A stretch of DNA of 54,843 nt, from the NCBI RefSeq assembly GCF_028688795.1, contig NZ_JAQTXM010000031.1, forward strand, positions 1 to 54,843, in the 5' to 3' direction. Numbering within the stretch: the first letter of the stretch is position 1; every line of letters begins with the position of its first letter. The DNA is from Rhodoferax sp. GTDB lineage: Bacteria > Pseudomonadota > Gammaproteobacteria > Burkholderiales > Burkholderiaceae_C. Positions 1 to 9,680 of this stretch are shown here, piece by piece. The position numbers were made by a program, and so were the translations under genes. A model generated the notes under the pieces. That model saw nothing but the letters and a program-made list of their open reading frames with translations, searched no databases and had not been told where the DNA came from.

Positions 1-179
1 TGCGGTGTGGTGTTGTAAAGCCGGGCCACCGTCTGGTTACACAACAAAAAATCGCCTTTGTCGTCCTTGAGCACGATGCAATCGGGTATTTCGCCGAACA
101 CCTCACGGTACAAGGCGAGTTCGCGAGTGTCGTTGACAGGCAGGGTTTCAGGCGAAGGAAATTCGTTTATGGGCGACAT
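1..179 (-). CDS. PAS-domain sensor protein, N-terminal end only
   Basis: The reverse strand opens with ATG at 179 and runs off the window edge, giving about 59 residues. After a short Pro-rich start it reads LYREVFGEIPDCIVLKDDKG and then DFLLCNQTVARLYNTTP, the typical beginning of a PAS sensory domain, as found in sensor kinases and diguanylate cyclases. The output domain lies outside the window, so the function cannot be fixed. The gene follows the receiver-like chimera (192-827) on the same strand with a 12-base gap, an arrangement normal for a response-regulator/sensor pair, but the upstream partner is broken. Confidence 0.7.
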   Translation of the reverse strand, partial: MSPINEFPSPETLPVNDTRELALYREVFGEIPDCIVLKDDKGDFLLCNQTVARLYNTTP

Positions 180-191
180 GGTGTGACTTTC

Positions 192-827
192 CTATCCAAA
201 AAGACGACGCAATACTTCGGGCTTGCGGGTGATGGGTGCGCGATGGGTAGATCTGCGTCCTGGTGCGCCGTCAGAACGACGACCATTCCCCGTTGTTAGA
301 AGACACGACGGCACGCGTGGGCATGGGCATGGTGCGAGGCACAGGTGTGGACGCCACGCGGGTGTGCACGCCACGCGGGTGTGCACTTTGGTCACACGCA
401 ATTCGCTGCGGCTTGTGGACCGGGCTTTGCTGGATGTGAGACGCTCGAAGCCATCAGAGGTCAACTTAAACACCGCCACCGTGGCCACCAGCTCATGCGC
501 CGGCGACTTTAAGCCACTCGTAGCCGCCGCCATCGCTTCAACCAGTGCCGCATTCTGCAGGGCCACCTGGTTCATCTGCATGACTGCTTCGCCGACCTGG
601 TTGACACCCAGGCTTTGTTCTGCGCTGGCCGCGCTGATGCCCGAGCCGTCGGGCCGGTGCAGACCGAGACTGACCAGAGTCGGCGAGTCAAACTGGACAC
701 TGTCGAGTGCCTCGTCCAGGGTGATTGCCTCGCGGATCGTCGCGATGCCAGCCACGTTGCCGAACACCATGTGCAGGCTGCTGCAAATCAGGTCGGAGTC
801 TTCAACGATCAATAACTTTAATGGCAT
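192..827 (-). pseudogene. Chimera of a truncated response-regulator receiver and a chemoreceptor C-terminus
   Basis: This 211-codon frame joins two unrelated families. Residues 1 to about 63 are the N-terminal half of a CheY-like receiver (LKLLIVEDSDLI, with the acidic pair E9-D10), ending in PDGSGI. From about residue 64 the sequence is the C-terminal tip of a methyl-accepting chemotaxis protein (AASAEQSLGVNQVGEAV, then QNAALVEAMAAATSGLK and TVAVFKL). The receiver stops right after the phosphoacceptor strand, where the expected Asp appears as Gly (LVSLGLHRPDGSG). The last ~90 residues look like non-coding translation and include a 17-bp tandem duplication. I infer a deletion fusion at about position 638 and a non-functional product. 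Confidence 0.7.
351..384. repeat. 17-bp perfect tandem duplication
   Basis: The unit ACGCCACGCGGGTGTGC occurs twice head to tail. Because 17 is not a multiple of three, the duplication shifts frame inside the tail of the receiver/chemoreceptor chimera and supports its pseudogene status. Confidence 0.9.
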
Positions 828-1380
828 GAGTCATCGTGCCAGCTACGGCCCGCATACAACATCGGGCGATGCTGATTTGACTGTCAACCCCCGCTGACAC
901 GGAGTAGGGCATGCCTTACCCCGCTAGATGCCGCATGCCAACCCTGGGTCTAAAGACATTAGGCCTTTCAAGCTACGAAATATAGGCGTTTTCAACTGCC
1001 AAATGAATAGCACTTCAACCCTGGTGAGGGGACGGTCTACAAGGTAGAACGTATGACAATGACAATGGCAATGGCAATGACAGGTATCCGGCAGGGAATT
1101 TGAACTTTTGTAGATCCGCTAACGCCGCATTGTCGGTTTACGCTCTGCTCCATTGCTGACCTTCATTTTTGACCGGCAGATTCGGAAAAAAGTGGTTGAC
1201 TCTTGAAGACCCGTCGCTGCCGGTCACGGAGAAATTTTATAAGTCAAGTGCGCAGCGGCTCCTGACATAGGTCTGCCCAAAATGCTTGCTCCAGACCCGA
1301 CATTCAACCCTGCACTCCTGCTGAAAGGCCCGCTTTTTTGGCATACAGTAGGCACTTGAACACTTCTTGAGAACTCCTCC
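828..1380. other. Gene-free stretch with short repeats
   Basis: No credible coding region is seen in these 553 bases. They hold a hexamer-type repeat (1053-1082: ATGACA twice, ATGGCA twice, ATGACA) and, at 1231-1303, one copy of a ~70-bp sequence that recurs imperfectly at 3853-3920. The bases just before 1381 (GAACTCCTCC) give a weak ribosome-binding context for the next gene. Confidence 0.5.
1231..1303. repeat. Copy A of an imperfect ~70-bp direct repeat
   Basis: The core TGACATAGGTCTGCCCAAAA plus flanks CGCAG...CT and GC-CCAGACC-GAC reappears at 3853-3920 as TGACATAGGTCTACCCGAAA with matching flanks. On the minus strand both copies can encode a similar peptide (SGAxIxGRPMSxxAA), so they could be two relics of one gene. 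The family was not recognised. Confidence 0.5.
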
Positions 1381-1758
1381 ATGGAAAAAATCCGCATTGT
1401 GTTGATCGGCGCCGGAGAAACCGGAACGCCCTTGCTGCGCCAGTTGCTGGACGCCAGTTTCATTGAAATCGTCGGTGTGGCTGATTTGAACGAAGACCTG
1501 CCCGGCATCAAACTGGCCAAGGAACACTGCGTGCGGACCACCTCTGACTTCATGACCCTGGTCGGTCTGGGCGCGGCTGTCGATATCGTCATCGACGTGA
1601 CCGGCGTTGCCAAAGTGCGTGACCAACTGCGCAAGTACATGCAGGATTCCGGTAACCACCACACCATCATCATGCATGAGCTGATTGCTGTGTTGCTGAT
1701 GTCGCTGTCGCAAGACAAGCTTGTGTCCATGAAGCACGATTCGGTCGATTACGCCTGA
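1381..1758 (+). CDS. Small Rossmann-fold NAD(P)-binding protein
   Basis: A 125-residue protein beginning MEKIRIVLIGAGETG, a dinucleotide-binding beta-alpha-beta start (GAGxxG at about residues 11-16). A second acidic strand end (VGVADLNEDLPGI) and the segment DIVIDVTGVAKVRDQL follow, as in the NAD-binding domain of homoserine/aspartate dehydrogenase-like proteins. Similar domains occur alone or fused to sensor kinases in other bacteria, followed by the HELIAVLL-type helix also seen here (HELIAVLLMSL). The length covers one Rossmann domain with no catalytic domain, so a sensory or regulatory role is more likely than an enzyme; this is inference. It stands alone between relics. Confidence 0.6.
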   Translation: MEKIRIVLIGAGETGTPLLRQLLDASFIEIVGVADLNEDLPGIKLAKEHCVRTTSDFMTLVGLGAAVDIVIDVTGVAKVRDQLRKYMQDSGNHHTIIMHELIAVLLMSLSQDKLVSMKHDSVDYA

Positions 1759-1913
1759 ACGATCGGGCTCCTAGCCCCTGTATTGCTCTCGCTGACAGCT
1801 TCTTTTTGTGTAGCGCGTGAATCCACACCGTAACTGCTGCTGGGTGAACCCACTTGGCCATGGTCGTAAACATGGCGCTCACATTGAGCGGCTTGGCAAT
1901 CTGGTCCCACGTG

Positions 1914-2299
1914 CCGGGCGTACATGGCGATGATCTTGTCGTCAAAACCAGTAAAGCGGCGCTCGTGTTTGCCAATGAGCTGGGGCTCAAAGCTGCCAGC
2001 ACGGTCACGGGGCACCTCAATGCGAACAGCTCCACTGTCAGTAATGAGGGTCTTGGCGCAGGTGCCATTGCGGTGGTTGGTGACCCCTTCGGGTTTGTCC
2101 TGTCCGGGCCATAACCGAGGTGGTGGCTCATCTCCGCACCCATGGCGCGTTCGATGAAAGCCTTCTTGAAATTCTCAAAAATATCAGTGAATTGCTCTTT
2201 GGTCACCGGACCAGGGATGAGCTCTTCGAGCATTTGTTGATTGAGTTGCGGCAGAGCCGCTTTGCCGCTCGCTGCGGCTGTCTTGGTTTGGCGAGGCAT
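1914..2299 (-). pseudogene. IS256-family transposase, N-terminal stump with frameshift
   Basis: Starting at ATG 2299, the reverse strand encodes MPRQTKTAAASGKAALPQ and then IERAMGAEMSHHLGYGP, the hallmark N-terminus of IS256-type (Mut family) transposases. At about position 2085 the frame changes. The next frame continues the same protein: NHRNGT, then IEVPRDRAGSFEPQLIGKHE and RRFTGFDDKIIAMYAR. Similarity ends near 1914, so the DDE catalytic core is absent. No inverted repeats were found. This is a dead remnant. Confidence 0.85.
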
Positions 2300-2476
2300 G
2301 AAAACTCCTTTGGTGGAATGTTATGCCTTACACACAAAATTTCTGACAGGGTCGGTGGATATTGCGCGGCCAACCACTTGACCTCGATGTTGCTCATTGT
2401 CTTTCTTGACTCGGTTCAGCTTGCGTTCATACACGGTCGTGCAAGATGTGATCCATACCAACTCAAGGGGTTTTTC

Positions 2477-2929
2477 ATGAAGCATCTCATCTCCAGCAAA
2501 TCGCTCGCAGCCGTTGCGGTAGCACTTGGCGTGTTCGCTGCGGCTTCATCGGCGCACGCCAGTAGCGATGTGTATTTCTCTATCGGCGTTCAGGTACCAG
2601 GCGTCTTCGTGCAGTCGGCACCTGTGTATGTGCAACCCAGGCCTACCTACACGCCCACGCCCGACTACTATCGGCGCTACGGCGATGGTCGACGCAATGA
2701 CGGACAGCATTGGCAACGCCGCGGCCCTCACGGCGACTCCGATCGCGATGGCATCGCCAACTTTTACGATTCGGGTAACCCACGCCATCAGAGGCACCAG
2801 GTAAGCCTTTACGGTCCTTACGGCGACCTTGACCGCGATGGCATCACGAACCAGCAGGACCGCGATCGCGACGGCGACGGTGTTCGCAATCGCTACGACC
2901 GCCTACCGGACAATCCATTCCGCAAGTAA
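2477..2929 (+). CDS. Secreted protein with thrombospondin type-3-like calcium repeats
   Basis: The start at 2477 has an AAGGGG ribosome-binding site 7-12 bases upstream. A longer frame from 2120 overlaps the IS256 relic and is not credible. The 150-residue product has a clear signal peptide (MKHLISSKSLAAVAVALGVF, then AAASSAHA, cleavage near residue 28). A Pro/Tyr/Gln-rich stretch follows (VYVQPRPTYTPTPDYYRRY), and then acidic DxDxDG loops: DSDRDGIANFYDSGN, DLDRDGITNQQDRDRDGDG, ending VRNRYDRLPDNPFRK. Such loops bind calcium in TSP3-type domains. I infer a periplasmic or cell-surface protein; its specific role is unknown. Confidence 0.75.
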   Translation: MKHLISSKSLAAVAVALGVFAAASSAHASSDVYFSIGVQVPGVFVQSAPVYVQPRPTYTPTPDYYRRYGDGRRNDGQHWQRRGPHGDSDRDGIANFYDSGNPRHQRHQVSLYGPYGDLDRDGITNQQDRDRDGDGVRNRYDRLPDNPFRK

Positions 2930-3275
2930 CCCCTGATTTGCATTCGCCAGGTCATCGAGATGCTCTAAAAATGCACCTCGCACGCTGCCATTGATTCAGC
3001 CCCAGCGGTAGAAGGCAAAGTCGCGATCAACGAATCGTGGGACCTAAGCTACGGCGCTGGTGGTTTGAAGGGAGGCAGCAATATCCAGTTCTCTTCGACA
3101 GGACTCTCCCCGACAATATTTGGTTTTTGCCCCGCGACTCACCTGCTGGTTGTTGACGGAAATTGCTTTGACAGTCCCCATCCAATGTCCCAGAGCCGGA
3201 CACGCTTGCGCTTCTCAGTAGCGCGCTAATCGGGCTCGGTTTTGCGCGTTGATCCCGCTACAAGCGCTTGGCTCA

Positions 3276-3484
3276 TTAGAAATCGCAGGTTGAAGTGGTC
3301 GGGTCAGTCCGGTGGTGGGCACTTGTGGATGGCTGTCGAAAAGTGCGTAAATTTGGCGGCAGGGTTTTTCCGGGCGCGAAATATGCGCGTATTTCTACCT
3401 TGCGGACACCCTCGGGCAAGCGCACATCCAGCGGGCGGCGGACGGCCTGGTTGCGATTGTTGACAAAACAGTACCGATGGACAC
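3276..3484 (-). pseudogene. vapB-type antitoxin relic with one-base frameshift
   Basis: On the minus strand an AAGGAG box (3496-3491) sits 6 bases before GTG at 3484. It reads MSIGTV and then, after a one-base slip in a TTTT run, FVNNRNQAVRRPLDVRLPEG and VRKVEIRA. This matches the start of VapB/AbrB-fold antitoxins (usual form M-S-x-G-T-V-F-x-N-N-R-x-Q-A-V-R-L-P). The rest to the stop at 3276 is unrelated to the family, and no vapC toxin follows. The slip could be a real mutation or a base-calling error in the T run. The missing C-terminus argues for a relic. Confidence 0.65.
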
Positions 3485-3852
3485 GCTTATCTCCTTATGA
3501 AGAGGTATATGAAAATGTATATTGCACTTTTGGCGCAGTCAATTCAGCGCCTTCCAAAGGACTATGTTCGCGGGTCTCGTCCACCATCGCGTCGCCATTG
3601 CCAGATCAAGATGATTGCACTGGCGGGTCATGCGTGATTACCGGTATTTTGGCTAACTGAAGCATCGCCAAATTGCTATTCGTTGGCCCGTAACTGCCGA
3701 CTTCGTAAGCAACAGAGGGGTGACTTTGGCAAGTCAAATATCGCTCATGGGCGCGCGGCCAAAGTCAGTCGATGGCTTTAGCCTGCATGTAAGTTCTCCA
3801 AATTAAGTCGCCCGCAAGCTGGCATTGGCTACCGTCAGACGACGATGCTTAT

Positions 3853-3920
3853 GGAAAGATTTTCATAAGCCGCAGTTGCTGACATAGGTCTACCCGAAAT
3901 TCTCGCACCAGACCGGACTA
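3853..3920. repeat. Copy B of the imperfect ~70-bp direct repeat
   Basis: Partner of 1231-1303: both share the TGACATAGGTCT core and flanks. Same orientation, about 2.6 kb apart, bracketing the IS256 stump, the TSP3 gene and the vapB relic. Confidence 0.5.
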
Positions 3921-4118
3921 TGGACGTCAACGATGTTTTGCATAGTCGACGACAGTGCTTTCGCACTGCCTTCATTTAAGCTCATATACAGGTCGGTTGG
4001 GGAGCTTCTGATTGAATTGTCAGCCTTGAGTCGAGCGGCAATTAATGCTAGCTGTGCTTTGCAGTAGCATCCTTCCTTTTCTAAGGTCTCATGCCTAGGT
4101 AGAGAGCCAGCGACCCAG

Positions 4119-5924
4119 TCACTTCAATTGAGATCGGTAGGCTCGCCATCCGCCAAATATTGTGATCTCCTTGGCGCCCTGCAGGCCATCCGGCTCACAA
4201 ATGAAACCGGCAACAAGCCTGCCATCTGCCAGCACGGTGCGACCGATCCCTAGGGGCGCCGGAATGCCGTCCACAAAGCTGCCGAACTGGCTTGCAGGCA
4301 GTTCCCACACTTCCACGTCAATGGCCGCGCCACCTTCGGCCACGCGGACCAGGCCGGGGCGGTGGCCGTCGGGTAAGGCGTAGAGGCGATAGTTCGGCGC
4401 GGTGGTGGTGCGCTGCACTAGGCGGGCGCCTCGGCTCGTGAGTTGATGGTTGAGCGGCTGGCCTTGCAGATGCGCACCGCAAACCGCCACACGGACTTGC
4501 CCAGAGGGCACGGCCATGGTCGGATCGAACGGCACGGCCGCATGTCCGGTGGCGCCCAGCGTGGCCGCCTGACCCTGCAACGCGCGCTGCCAGCGTTGAG
4601 CCAGGTGCAGCAGCGGCTGGTCCTGGTGGGCCTGGGCTATAAAGGTCACGCCGCAGGGCAAGCCGTCGTCACGAAACCCGGCGGGTACCGCCATGGCGGC
4701 ATAGTCCAGCAGGTTCACAAAGTTGGTGTAGTAACCAAAATCGCTGTTGCGCGCGATAGGTTCTGCCAGCAGCGTTGCGATGGGGTGGATGGTGGGTGAG
4801 GTGGGCAACAACATGCAGTCGATGTCGGCCCACACACCGGCGCAGCGTTGCGCCAGCGCGCGCAGGCGGTACTGGGCGGCGAAGGCATCGGCGGCCAAAA
4901 GCTTGGCGCCACCCAGCGTGATCTCGCGAGTCACCGGAAACACCGAATCGGGCTGGGCGTCGATGAAGGCGCGAATGGCCTGGTAGCGCTCGGCCACCCA
5001 GGGGCCTTCGTACAGCAGGCGGGCGGTTTGTGCAAACGGTGCAAAGTCGATTTCCACCACCTCTGCACCCAGTGCCTTGGCGTGAACCAGGGCCTCTTGG
5101 TAACACTGGGCATAGCCACTGTCACCCAAAAACTGCAACTGGTCGGCACGCGGCACACCCACGCGCCACTGGTCGGCGCGGCCAAAGTCAAAGCCGTGTG
5201 GCTGGGCCGGGCGTGAATACGCGTCTTGCGCGTCAACGCCGTGTGCCACCGCAAACACCTCTTGGGCGTCGTCGGCCGTCAGGGCGAAGATGGACACCAC
5301 ATCCAGCGAGCGGCAAGCGGGCACCACACCTTGTGTGGACAACAAACCCAGACTGGGTTTAAGCCCCACCAGATGGTTGAAACCCGCCGGTACGCGGCCC
5401 GAACCGGCGGTGTCCGTGCCCAATGAAAAACTCACATGACCCAAAGCCACCGACACCGCCGAGCCTGCGCTGGAGCCGCCGGACACGTAGTCGGGGTTGA
5501 AGGCGTTGCGGCAGGCACCATAGGGCGATCGTGTTCCGTTCAGGCCGGTGGCGAATTGGTCCAGATTGGCTTTGCCGATGGCAATGGCCCCGGCATCCAG
5601 CAGGCGCTGCACCACGGTGGCGCTGACCTCGGGCGTGTAGGCGTAATCGTGGCAGCCTGCGGTGGTCGGCACACCGGCCAGGTCGATGTTGTCCTTGATG
5701 GCAAAGGGAATGCCCCACAGCGGCAGACCCGCCGGGCTACGTTCCATCAGCGCCTGCGCTTGGGCGCGCAGGGTGGGGGCGTCTACGCGGTGAATCCACG
5801 CAGTGTGAGCGTCGTCGCCGATGGCGTCCATGACGAAATCCACCACCTGCAGCGGGTTCAAGCGGCCCGCGCGGTAGGCCTGTTGCAGGCTGCCGATGTT
5901 CAGTGAAATTTCTGGTTTGATCAT
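4119..5924 (-). CDS. atzF: Allophanate hydrolase (amidase-signature family)
   Basis: Hydrolyses allophanate (urea-1-carboxylate) to ammonia and CO2, the last step after guanidine or urea carboxylation; cytoplasmic. The 601-residue length matches two-domain AtzF proteins. Amidase-signature residues are visible: Lys77 in AIKDNID, the cis-Ser in the SGGSSAGSA segment at 148-156, and nucleophile Ser175 in [13 protein letters not shown]-terminal domain of ~150 residues follows (from about 455), as in AtzF/DUR1,2. The start ATG (5924) overlaps the carboxylase stop by 4 bases, so the two are translationally coupled. Last gene of the riboswitch-controlled operon. Confidence 0.92.
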   Translation of the reverse strand: MIKPEISLNIGSLQQAYRAGRLNPLQVVDFVMDAIGDDAHTAWIHRVDAPTLRAQAQALMERSPAGLPLWGIPFAIKDNIDLAGVPTTAGCHDYAYTPEVSATVVQRLLDAGAIAIGKANLDQFATGLNGTRSPYGACRNAFNPDYVSGGSSAGSAVSVALGHVSFSLGTDTAGSGRVPAGFNHLVGLKPSLGLLSTQGVVPACRSLDVVSIFALTADDAQEVFAVAHGVDAQDAYSRPAQPHGFDFGRADQWRVGVPRADQLQFLGDSGYAQCYQEALVHAKALGAEVVEIDFAPFAQTARLLYEGPWVAERYQAIRAFIDAQPDSVFPVTREITLGGAKLLAADAFAAQYRLRALAQRCAGVWADIDCMLLPTSPTIHPIATLLAEPIARNSDFGYYTNFVNLLDYAAMAVPAGFRDDGLPCGVTFIAQAHQDQPLLHLAQRWQRALQGQAATLGATGHAAVPFDPTMAVPSGQVRVAVCGAHLQGQPLNHQLTSRGARLVQRTTTAPNYRLYALPDGHRPGLVRVAEGGAAIDVEVWELPASQFGSFVDGIPAPLGIGRTVLADGRLVAGFICEPDGLQGAKEITIFGGWRAYRSQLK

Positions 5925-8900
5925 GCTGTTTCTCCTTGGATCACCACAACGTCTTGTCCGGCTGACACCGCACTGCCTTCGCGGCAGGCCATGCGCAACA
6001 CCTGGCCGGCGCAGGGCGCAGACACGGTGAACTCCATCTTCATGGACTCAATGACCAGTAGGGCGTCGCCCTCGGCCACGGCATCGCCCTCGGCCACCAG
6101 CAGCTTCCACACGCTGCCGGGCACGGCAGTGGCCACGCTGCGCGCGCCCGGGGGCAGGTCGTCGGCGGATACAGCAGCGTCAGGCCCCTCGACTTCGCCC
6201 ACGTACTCGGCCTGGCCGGCCACGCGCCAGCGCTCGCGCTCTTCTTCAAAGGCCTGGCCTTGCAGGGCACGGAAGGCGGCGATGTCGTTTTCGTTCTCCT
6301 TCAGGAATTCCCGGTACTGGTGCAGGCTGAACGTGCCTTCCTCAACCCGCAACGGGTAGCGCCCGGCGGGAAAGTCACGGCGGATTTGCAGCAGTTCTTC
6401 TTCGCTGACCGGGTAAAAGCGAATCTGGTCGAAGAAACGCAGCAGCCAGGGCTTGCCTGCTTCAAAGGCGGGGGCGCCGCTAGCGGCATCGCGCCAGCGG
6501 TTCCACATCTGCAAGGTACGCCCGACGAATTGGTAACCACCGGGGCCTTCCATGCCGTACACGCACATGTAGGCGCCGCCAATGCCCACGGCGTTTTCGG
6601 GTGTCCAGGTGCGAGCCGGGTTGTACTTGGTGGTGACCAGGCGGTGCCGCGGGTCCAACGGCGTGGCCACGGGTGCGCCCAGGTAGACGTCACCCAGGCC
6701 CAGCACCAGGTAGCGGGCGTCGAACACGGTGCGCTGAACGGCGTCGATGTCAGCCAGGCCGTTGATGCGGCGGATGAACTCGATGTTGCTCGGGCACCAG
6801 GGGGCATCGGGTCGCACCGACTGCATGTATTTTTCAATTGCCAGACGGGTCGCGCTGTCGTCCCACGACAGGGGCAGGTAGACGGTGCGGCTTGGCACCA
6901 CTAAGTCGTCGGTATCGCCCAAGGCATCGTCTGCTGCATAAATTGCAGTTATCAGCGCAGATGCAGAAAGGGCCAGAGGCTCAAAATGTATCTGAAGCGA
7001 GCGAATGCCCGGCGTCAGATCCACGATGCCCGGTAGCTGGCGCGCCTGCAGAGACTGCATCAGGCCGTGCACACGCAGGCGCAGCGCAATGTCCAGAACG
7101 GCGTCGCCCAGCTCGACCAGCACATAGCGGTCGCCAGCCTGACGCAGCACCAACGCCGGGCGCTCACCCTGAGCCGCACGCTGCGCCAGGATGGGCGAAC
7201 CCACGGCCTCCGTGCGCTGCGCAATGGCGGGAGCGTTCCAGACCAAGTCGTCGATGCGGCCTTCCTGCGCCGCGTGCAGGGCCAGCGCTTCGTCAGCCGT
7301 CACGCAGCGAAAACGCACGGTATCGCCGGGGCGCAATTGGCCCATTTTCCAGCGGTCGCTGGCCAGCACCACGGCCGGGCAGACAAAGCCGCCCAGGCTC
7401 GGGCCATCTGGCCCCAGGATGACAGGCATATCGCCAGTGAAGTCGATGGCGCCAATGGCATAGGCGTTGTCGTGAATGTTGGAGGGGTGCAGGCCGGCCT
7501 CGCCGCCATCGCGCCTGGCCCACTGCGGCTTTGGTCCAATCAGGCGCACGCCGGTGCGGCTGGAGTTGTAGTGCACCTGCCAGTCGGTGCCAAAAAACAT
7601 CTGAACATCGCCATCGGTGAAGAAATCCGGTGCGCCATGCGGTCCGTAAAGCACGGCAATGTCCCAGTGGTGTTGGTAGACCGGCACCACGGCGGCAGGC
7701 AGGCTGGCCATGGGCGGTGCGATGGCATCCAGGCCGATGTGCAACATGTCGCCGGTACGCAAGGTGCGCCCGGCATGGCCGCCGAACTGTCCGAGCGTGA
7801 AAGTGGAGCGGCTGCCCAGGTACAGCGGCACATCCAGCCCACCGCGCAGCGCCAGGTAGGTGCGCGCACCGGCGCCTTGCACTGCACCCAGCTTGAGCAC
7901 ACTGCCCGCCTTGACGGTGTGCGATTGCCACAGCGGCAGCACCACACCATCCACACTCAGCGCCATCGCTGCACCACAAACCGCGATCATCGTGTCGTGC
8001 AGGAAACGCAGGCTGGGTCCGCTGAGTGTGCATTCCAGCGCAGCCGCGTCGGGGGCATTGCCCACCAGCCGGTTTGCCAGGCGCATCGCCATGTCATCCA
8101 TCGGGCCGGATGGGGGTACGCCCACCGCCCAAAAACCGACGCGGCCCGGATGGTCTTGCACGGTGGTTTGCACGCCGGGCTCCAGCACCTCCAGCGCCTG
8201 TGGCTGGTAGTGCAGCTCGGCCAGGCTGCGGGTGATGATTTGCCCCTGCACAAACATCGGGTCGGCCACCACGGTCCGCAAATAGCGCAGGTTGGTCTCA
8301 ATCCCCGCGAGGCGCGTGGCGGCCAGCGCGACTTGCAGCTTGGCCACGGCATCGGCGCGGTCGGTGCCGGTGACGATGAGTTTGGCGATCATCGGGTCGT
8401 AATGCGGTGGCACTTCGCTGCCGGTGGCCACCCAGGTTTCAATGCGGGCATCGGAAGGAAAGACCACTTCGGTCAAGCCACCCGCGCAGGGTTGGAAGTT
8501 GCGCGCCGGGTCTTCTGCGTACAGCCGCACTTGGATGGAAGCCCCCTGCGGCGTGGGTACGTGCAGCGCAAAGTCGTCGCCGCGCGCCAAGCGCAGCATC
8601 CAGGCCACTAGGTCGACACCGGTCACCTGCTCGGTGACGCCATGCTCGACTTGCAGGCGGGTGTTGACCTCAAGGAAGTAGAAGGCCCCGGTATCGGCGT
8701 CCAGCACATATTCCACCGTGCCCGCCGAGCGGTAGTTGACCGCTTCGGCCAGACGTACCGCGGTGTGTTGCAGGGCGATGCGGGTTGCCTGCGGCAAGTC
8801 GGGCGCAGGGGTTTCTTCAATCACCTTCTGGTTGCGGCGCTGAGCCGAGCAATCGCGCTCACCCAGCGACACCACTTGGCCACGGCCATCGCCAAACAAC

Positions 8901-9532
8901 TGCACCTCAATGTGGCGGGCGCGTTCAACAAACTTTTCCAGAAACAGGCCCGCATCCTTGAAATTGGCCTGCGCCAAGCGCTGCACGGCCTCAAACGCCG
9001 GGGCCATTTCAGCACTGCTGCGGATCAGGCGCATGCCGATGCCGCCGCCGCCCGCCGTGCTTTTGAGCATGACCGGGTAGCCGATGCGCGCGGCCTCGCT
9101 TTGCGCTTGCGCCAAATCAGTCAGCAAACCGCTGCCGGGCAGCAGGGGCACACCCTGGGCTTCGGCCAGCGCCCGCGCCGTGTGTTTGAGGCCGAAGGCG
9201 CGCATTTGCGCCGGTGTCGGGCCGATGAAGGCAATGCCTGCGTCTTCACAGGCCTGGGCAAAGTCCGGGTTTTCGGACAGAAAGCCGTAGCCGGGGTGGA
9301 TGGCTCCGGCCCCGGTGGCTCGCGCCGCGTCCAGAATGCGCTGCGGGTCCAGGTAGCTTTGCGCGGCCGGGGCTGGGCCAATACACACACTGGTGTCGGC
9401 CATGGCCACGTGGAGTGAGTCGGCGTCCGCCTCGGAATACACCGCCACCGAGCGCAGGCCCAGGGCTTTCAGGCTGCGGATGACGCGGCAGGCAATGGCG
9501 CCACGGTTGGCGACTAAAACGGTATCAAACAT
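5921..9532 (-). CDS. Biotin-dependent guanidine/urea carboxylase
   Basis: A ~1200-residue enzyme that carboxylates guanidine (or urea) with ATP, bicarbonate and biotin. Domain order: biotin carboxylase ([15 protein letters not shown] at the start, Gly-rich [13 protein letters not shown]), KipI/KipA-like carboxyltransferase domains (about 450-1050), and a C-terminal biotinyl domain whose ESMKMEF carries the biotin Lys at about residue 1165. ATG 9532 is preferred over 9547 because GAGGGA, the usual ribosome-binding site, overlaps the upstream ATG. Codon 6502-6500 (WNRW) is Asn where, as I recall, yeast urea amidolyase has Asp, a change reported to mark guanidine carboxylases. Together with the riboswitch and the DUF1989 pair this favours guanidine as substrate. 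Confidence 0.92.
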   Translation of the reverse strand: MFDTVLVANRGAIACRVIRSLKALGLRSVAVYSEADADSLHVAMADTSVCIGPAPAAQSYLDPQRILDAARATGAGAIHPGYGFLSENPDFAQACEDAGIAFIGPTPAQMRAFGLKHTARALAEAQGVPLLPGSGLLTDLAQAQSEAARIGYPVMLKSTAGGGGIGMRLIRSSAEMAPAFEAVQRLAQANFKDAGLFLEKFVERARHIEVQLFGDGRGQVVSLGERDCSAQRRNQKVIEETPAPDLPQATRIALQHTAVRLAEAVNYRSAGTVEYVLDADTGAFYFLEVNTRLQVEHGVTEQVTGVDLVAWMLRLARGDDFALHVPTPQGASIQVRLYAEDPARNFQPCAGGLTEVVFPSDARIETWVATGSEVPPHYDPMIAKLIVTGTDRADAVAKLQVALAATRLAGIETNLRYLRTVVADPMFVQGQIITRSLAELHYQPQALEVLEPGVQTTVQDHPGRVGFWAVGVPPSGPMDDMAMRLANRLVGNAPDAAALECTLSGPSLRFLHDTMIAVCGAAMALSVDGVVLPLWQSHTVKAGSVLKLGAVQGAGARTYLALRGGLDVPLYLGSRSTFTLGQFGGHAGRTLRTGDMLHIGLDAIAPPMASLPAAVVPVYQHHWDIAVLYGPHGAPDFFTDGDVQMFFGTDWQVHYNSSRTGVRLIGPKPQWARRDGGEAGLHPSNIHDNAYAIGAIDFTGDMPVILGPDGPSLGGFVCPAVVLASDRWKMGQLRPGDTVRFRCVTADEALALHAAQEGRIDDLVWNAPAIAQRTEAVGSPILAQRAAQGERPALVLRQAGDRYVLVELGDAVLDIALRLRVHGLMQSLQARQLPGIVDLTPGIRSLQIHFEPLALSASALITAIYAADDALGDTDDLVVPSRTVYLPLSWDDSATRLAIEKYMQSVRPDAPWCPSNIEFIRRINGLADIDAVQRTVFDARYLVLGLGDVYLGAPVATPLDPRHRLVTTKYNPARTWTPENAVGIGGAYMCVYGMEGPGGYQFVGRTLQMWNRWRDAASGAPAFEAGKPWLLRFFDQIRFYPVSEEELLQIRRDFPAGRYPLRVEEGTFSLHQYREFLKENENDIAAFRALQGQAFEEERERWRVAGQAEYVGEVEGPDAAVSADDLPPGARSVATAVPGSVWKLLVAEGDAVAEGDALLVIESMKMEFTVSAPCAGQVLRMACREGSAVSAGQDVVVIQGETA

Positions 9533-9550
9533 GGGGGTGTCCCTCATGAA

Positions 9551-9596
9551 GCGGGTCGTCCCGCCGGGTGATGCGGCACCACGGGTCGTCCCGTGG
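9551..9596 (-). other. Two tandem TCGT-loop hairpins in an operon gap
   Basis: GCGGG-TCGT-CCCGC (9551-9564) and CCACGGG-TCGT-CCCGTGG (9579-9596) are perfect stem-loops with the same tetraloop, just upstream of the carboxylase start and downstream of the deiminase genes. No U-tract follows, so they are not classical terminators. mRNA stabilisation or processing is a guess. Confidence 0.6.
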
Positions 9597-9623
9597 GCAG
9601 GTGGTCGAATAATTTAAGCCAAA

Positions 9624-9680
9624 CAGGCTTATAGTCCTTGTAAATAAAGCGCAAGCAGCTCTTTAATTTATAGCTATTTA
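9624..9680 (+). repeat. Dispersed short repeat, copy 1
   Basis: Contains CAGGCTTATAGTCCTTGTAA, then TAAAGCGCAAGCAGCT and a TTTAATTTATAGCTATTTAA end. It belongs to a repeat seen six times in this window with approximate consensus GGCCTGTAGCCCTTAT, AATAAGCGCGAGCAGCTA, T-rich end. This copy lies in the operon gap between the deiminase and carboxylase genes. Confidence 0.75.

Larger units (their letters stand above)
2930..4118. other. Long decayed intergenic region
   Basis: These 1.19 kb contain the vapB relic (3276-3484) and repeat copy B (3853-3920) and are otherwise without a recognisable gene. The plus-strand frames over 3242-3660 lack convincing composition and overlap the vapB relic. Confidence 0.5.

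Noticed and set aside
2120..2476. Longer start for the TSP3 protein
   Set aside because: The extension overlaps the IS256 relic and would bury the signal peptide; ATG 2477 has a good ribosome-binding site.
3295..3660. 121-codon plus-strand frame in the gap before atzF
   Set aside because: Overlaps the vapB relic on the other strand, and its sequence shows no recognisable domain.
7067..8611. 514-codon plus-strand frame opposite the carboxylase gene
   Set aside because: It is the antisense of a confidently assigned biotin-dependent carboxylase; composition (Gln/His/Ala-rich) is typical of reverse-frame shadows in high-GC DNA.
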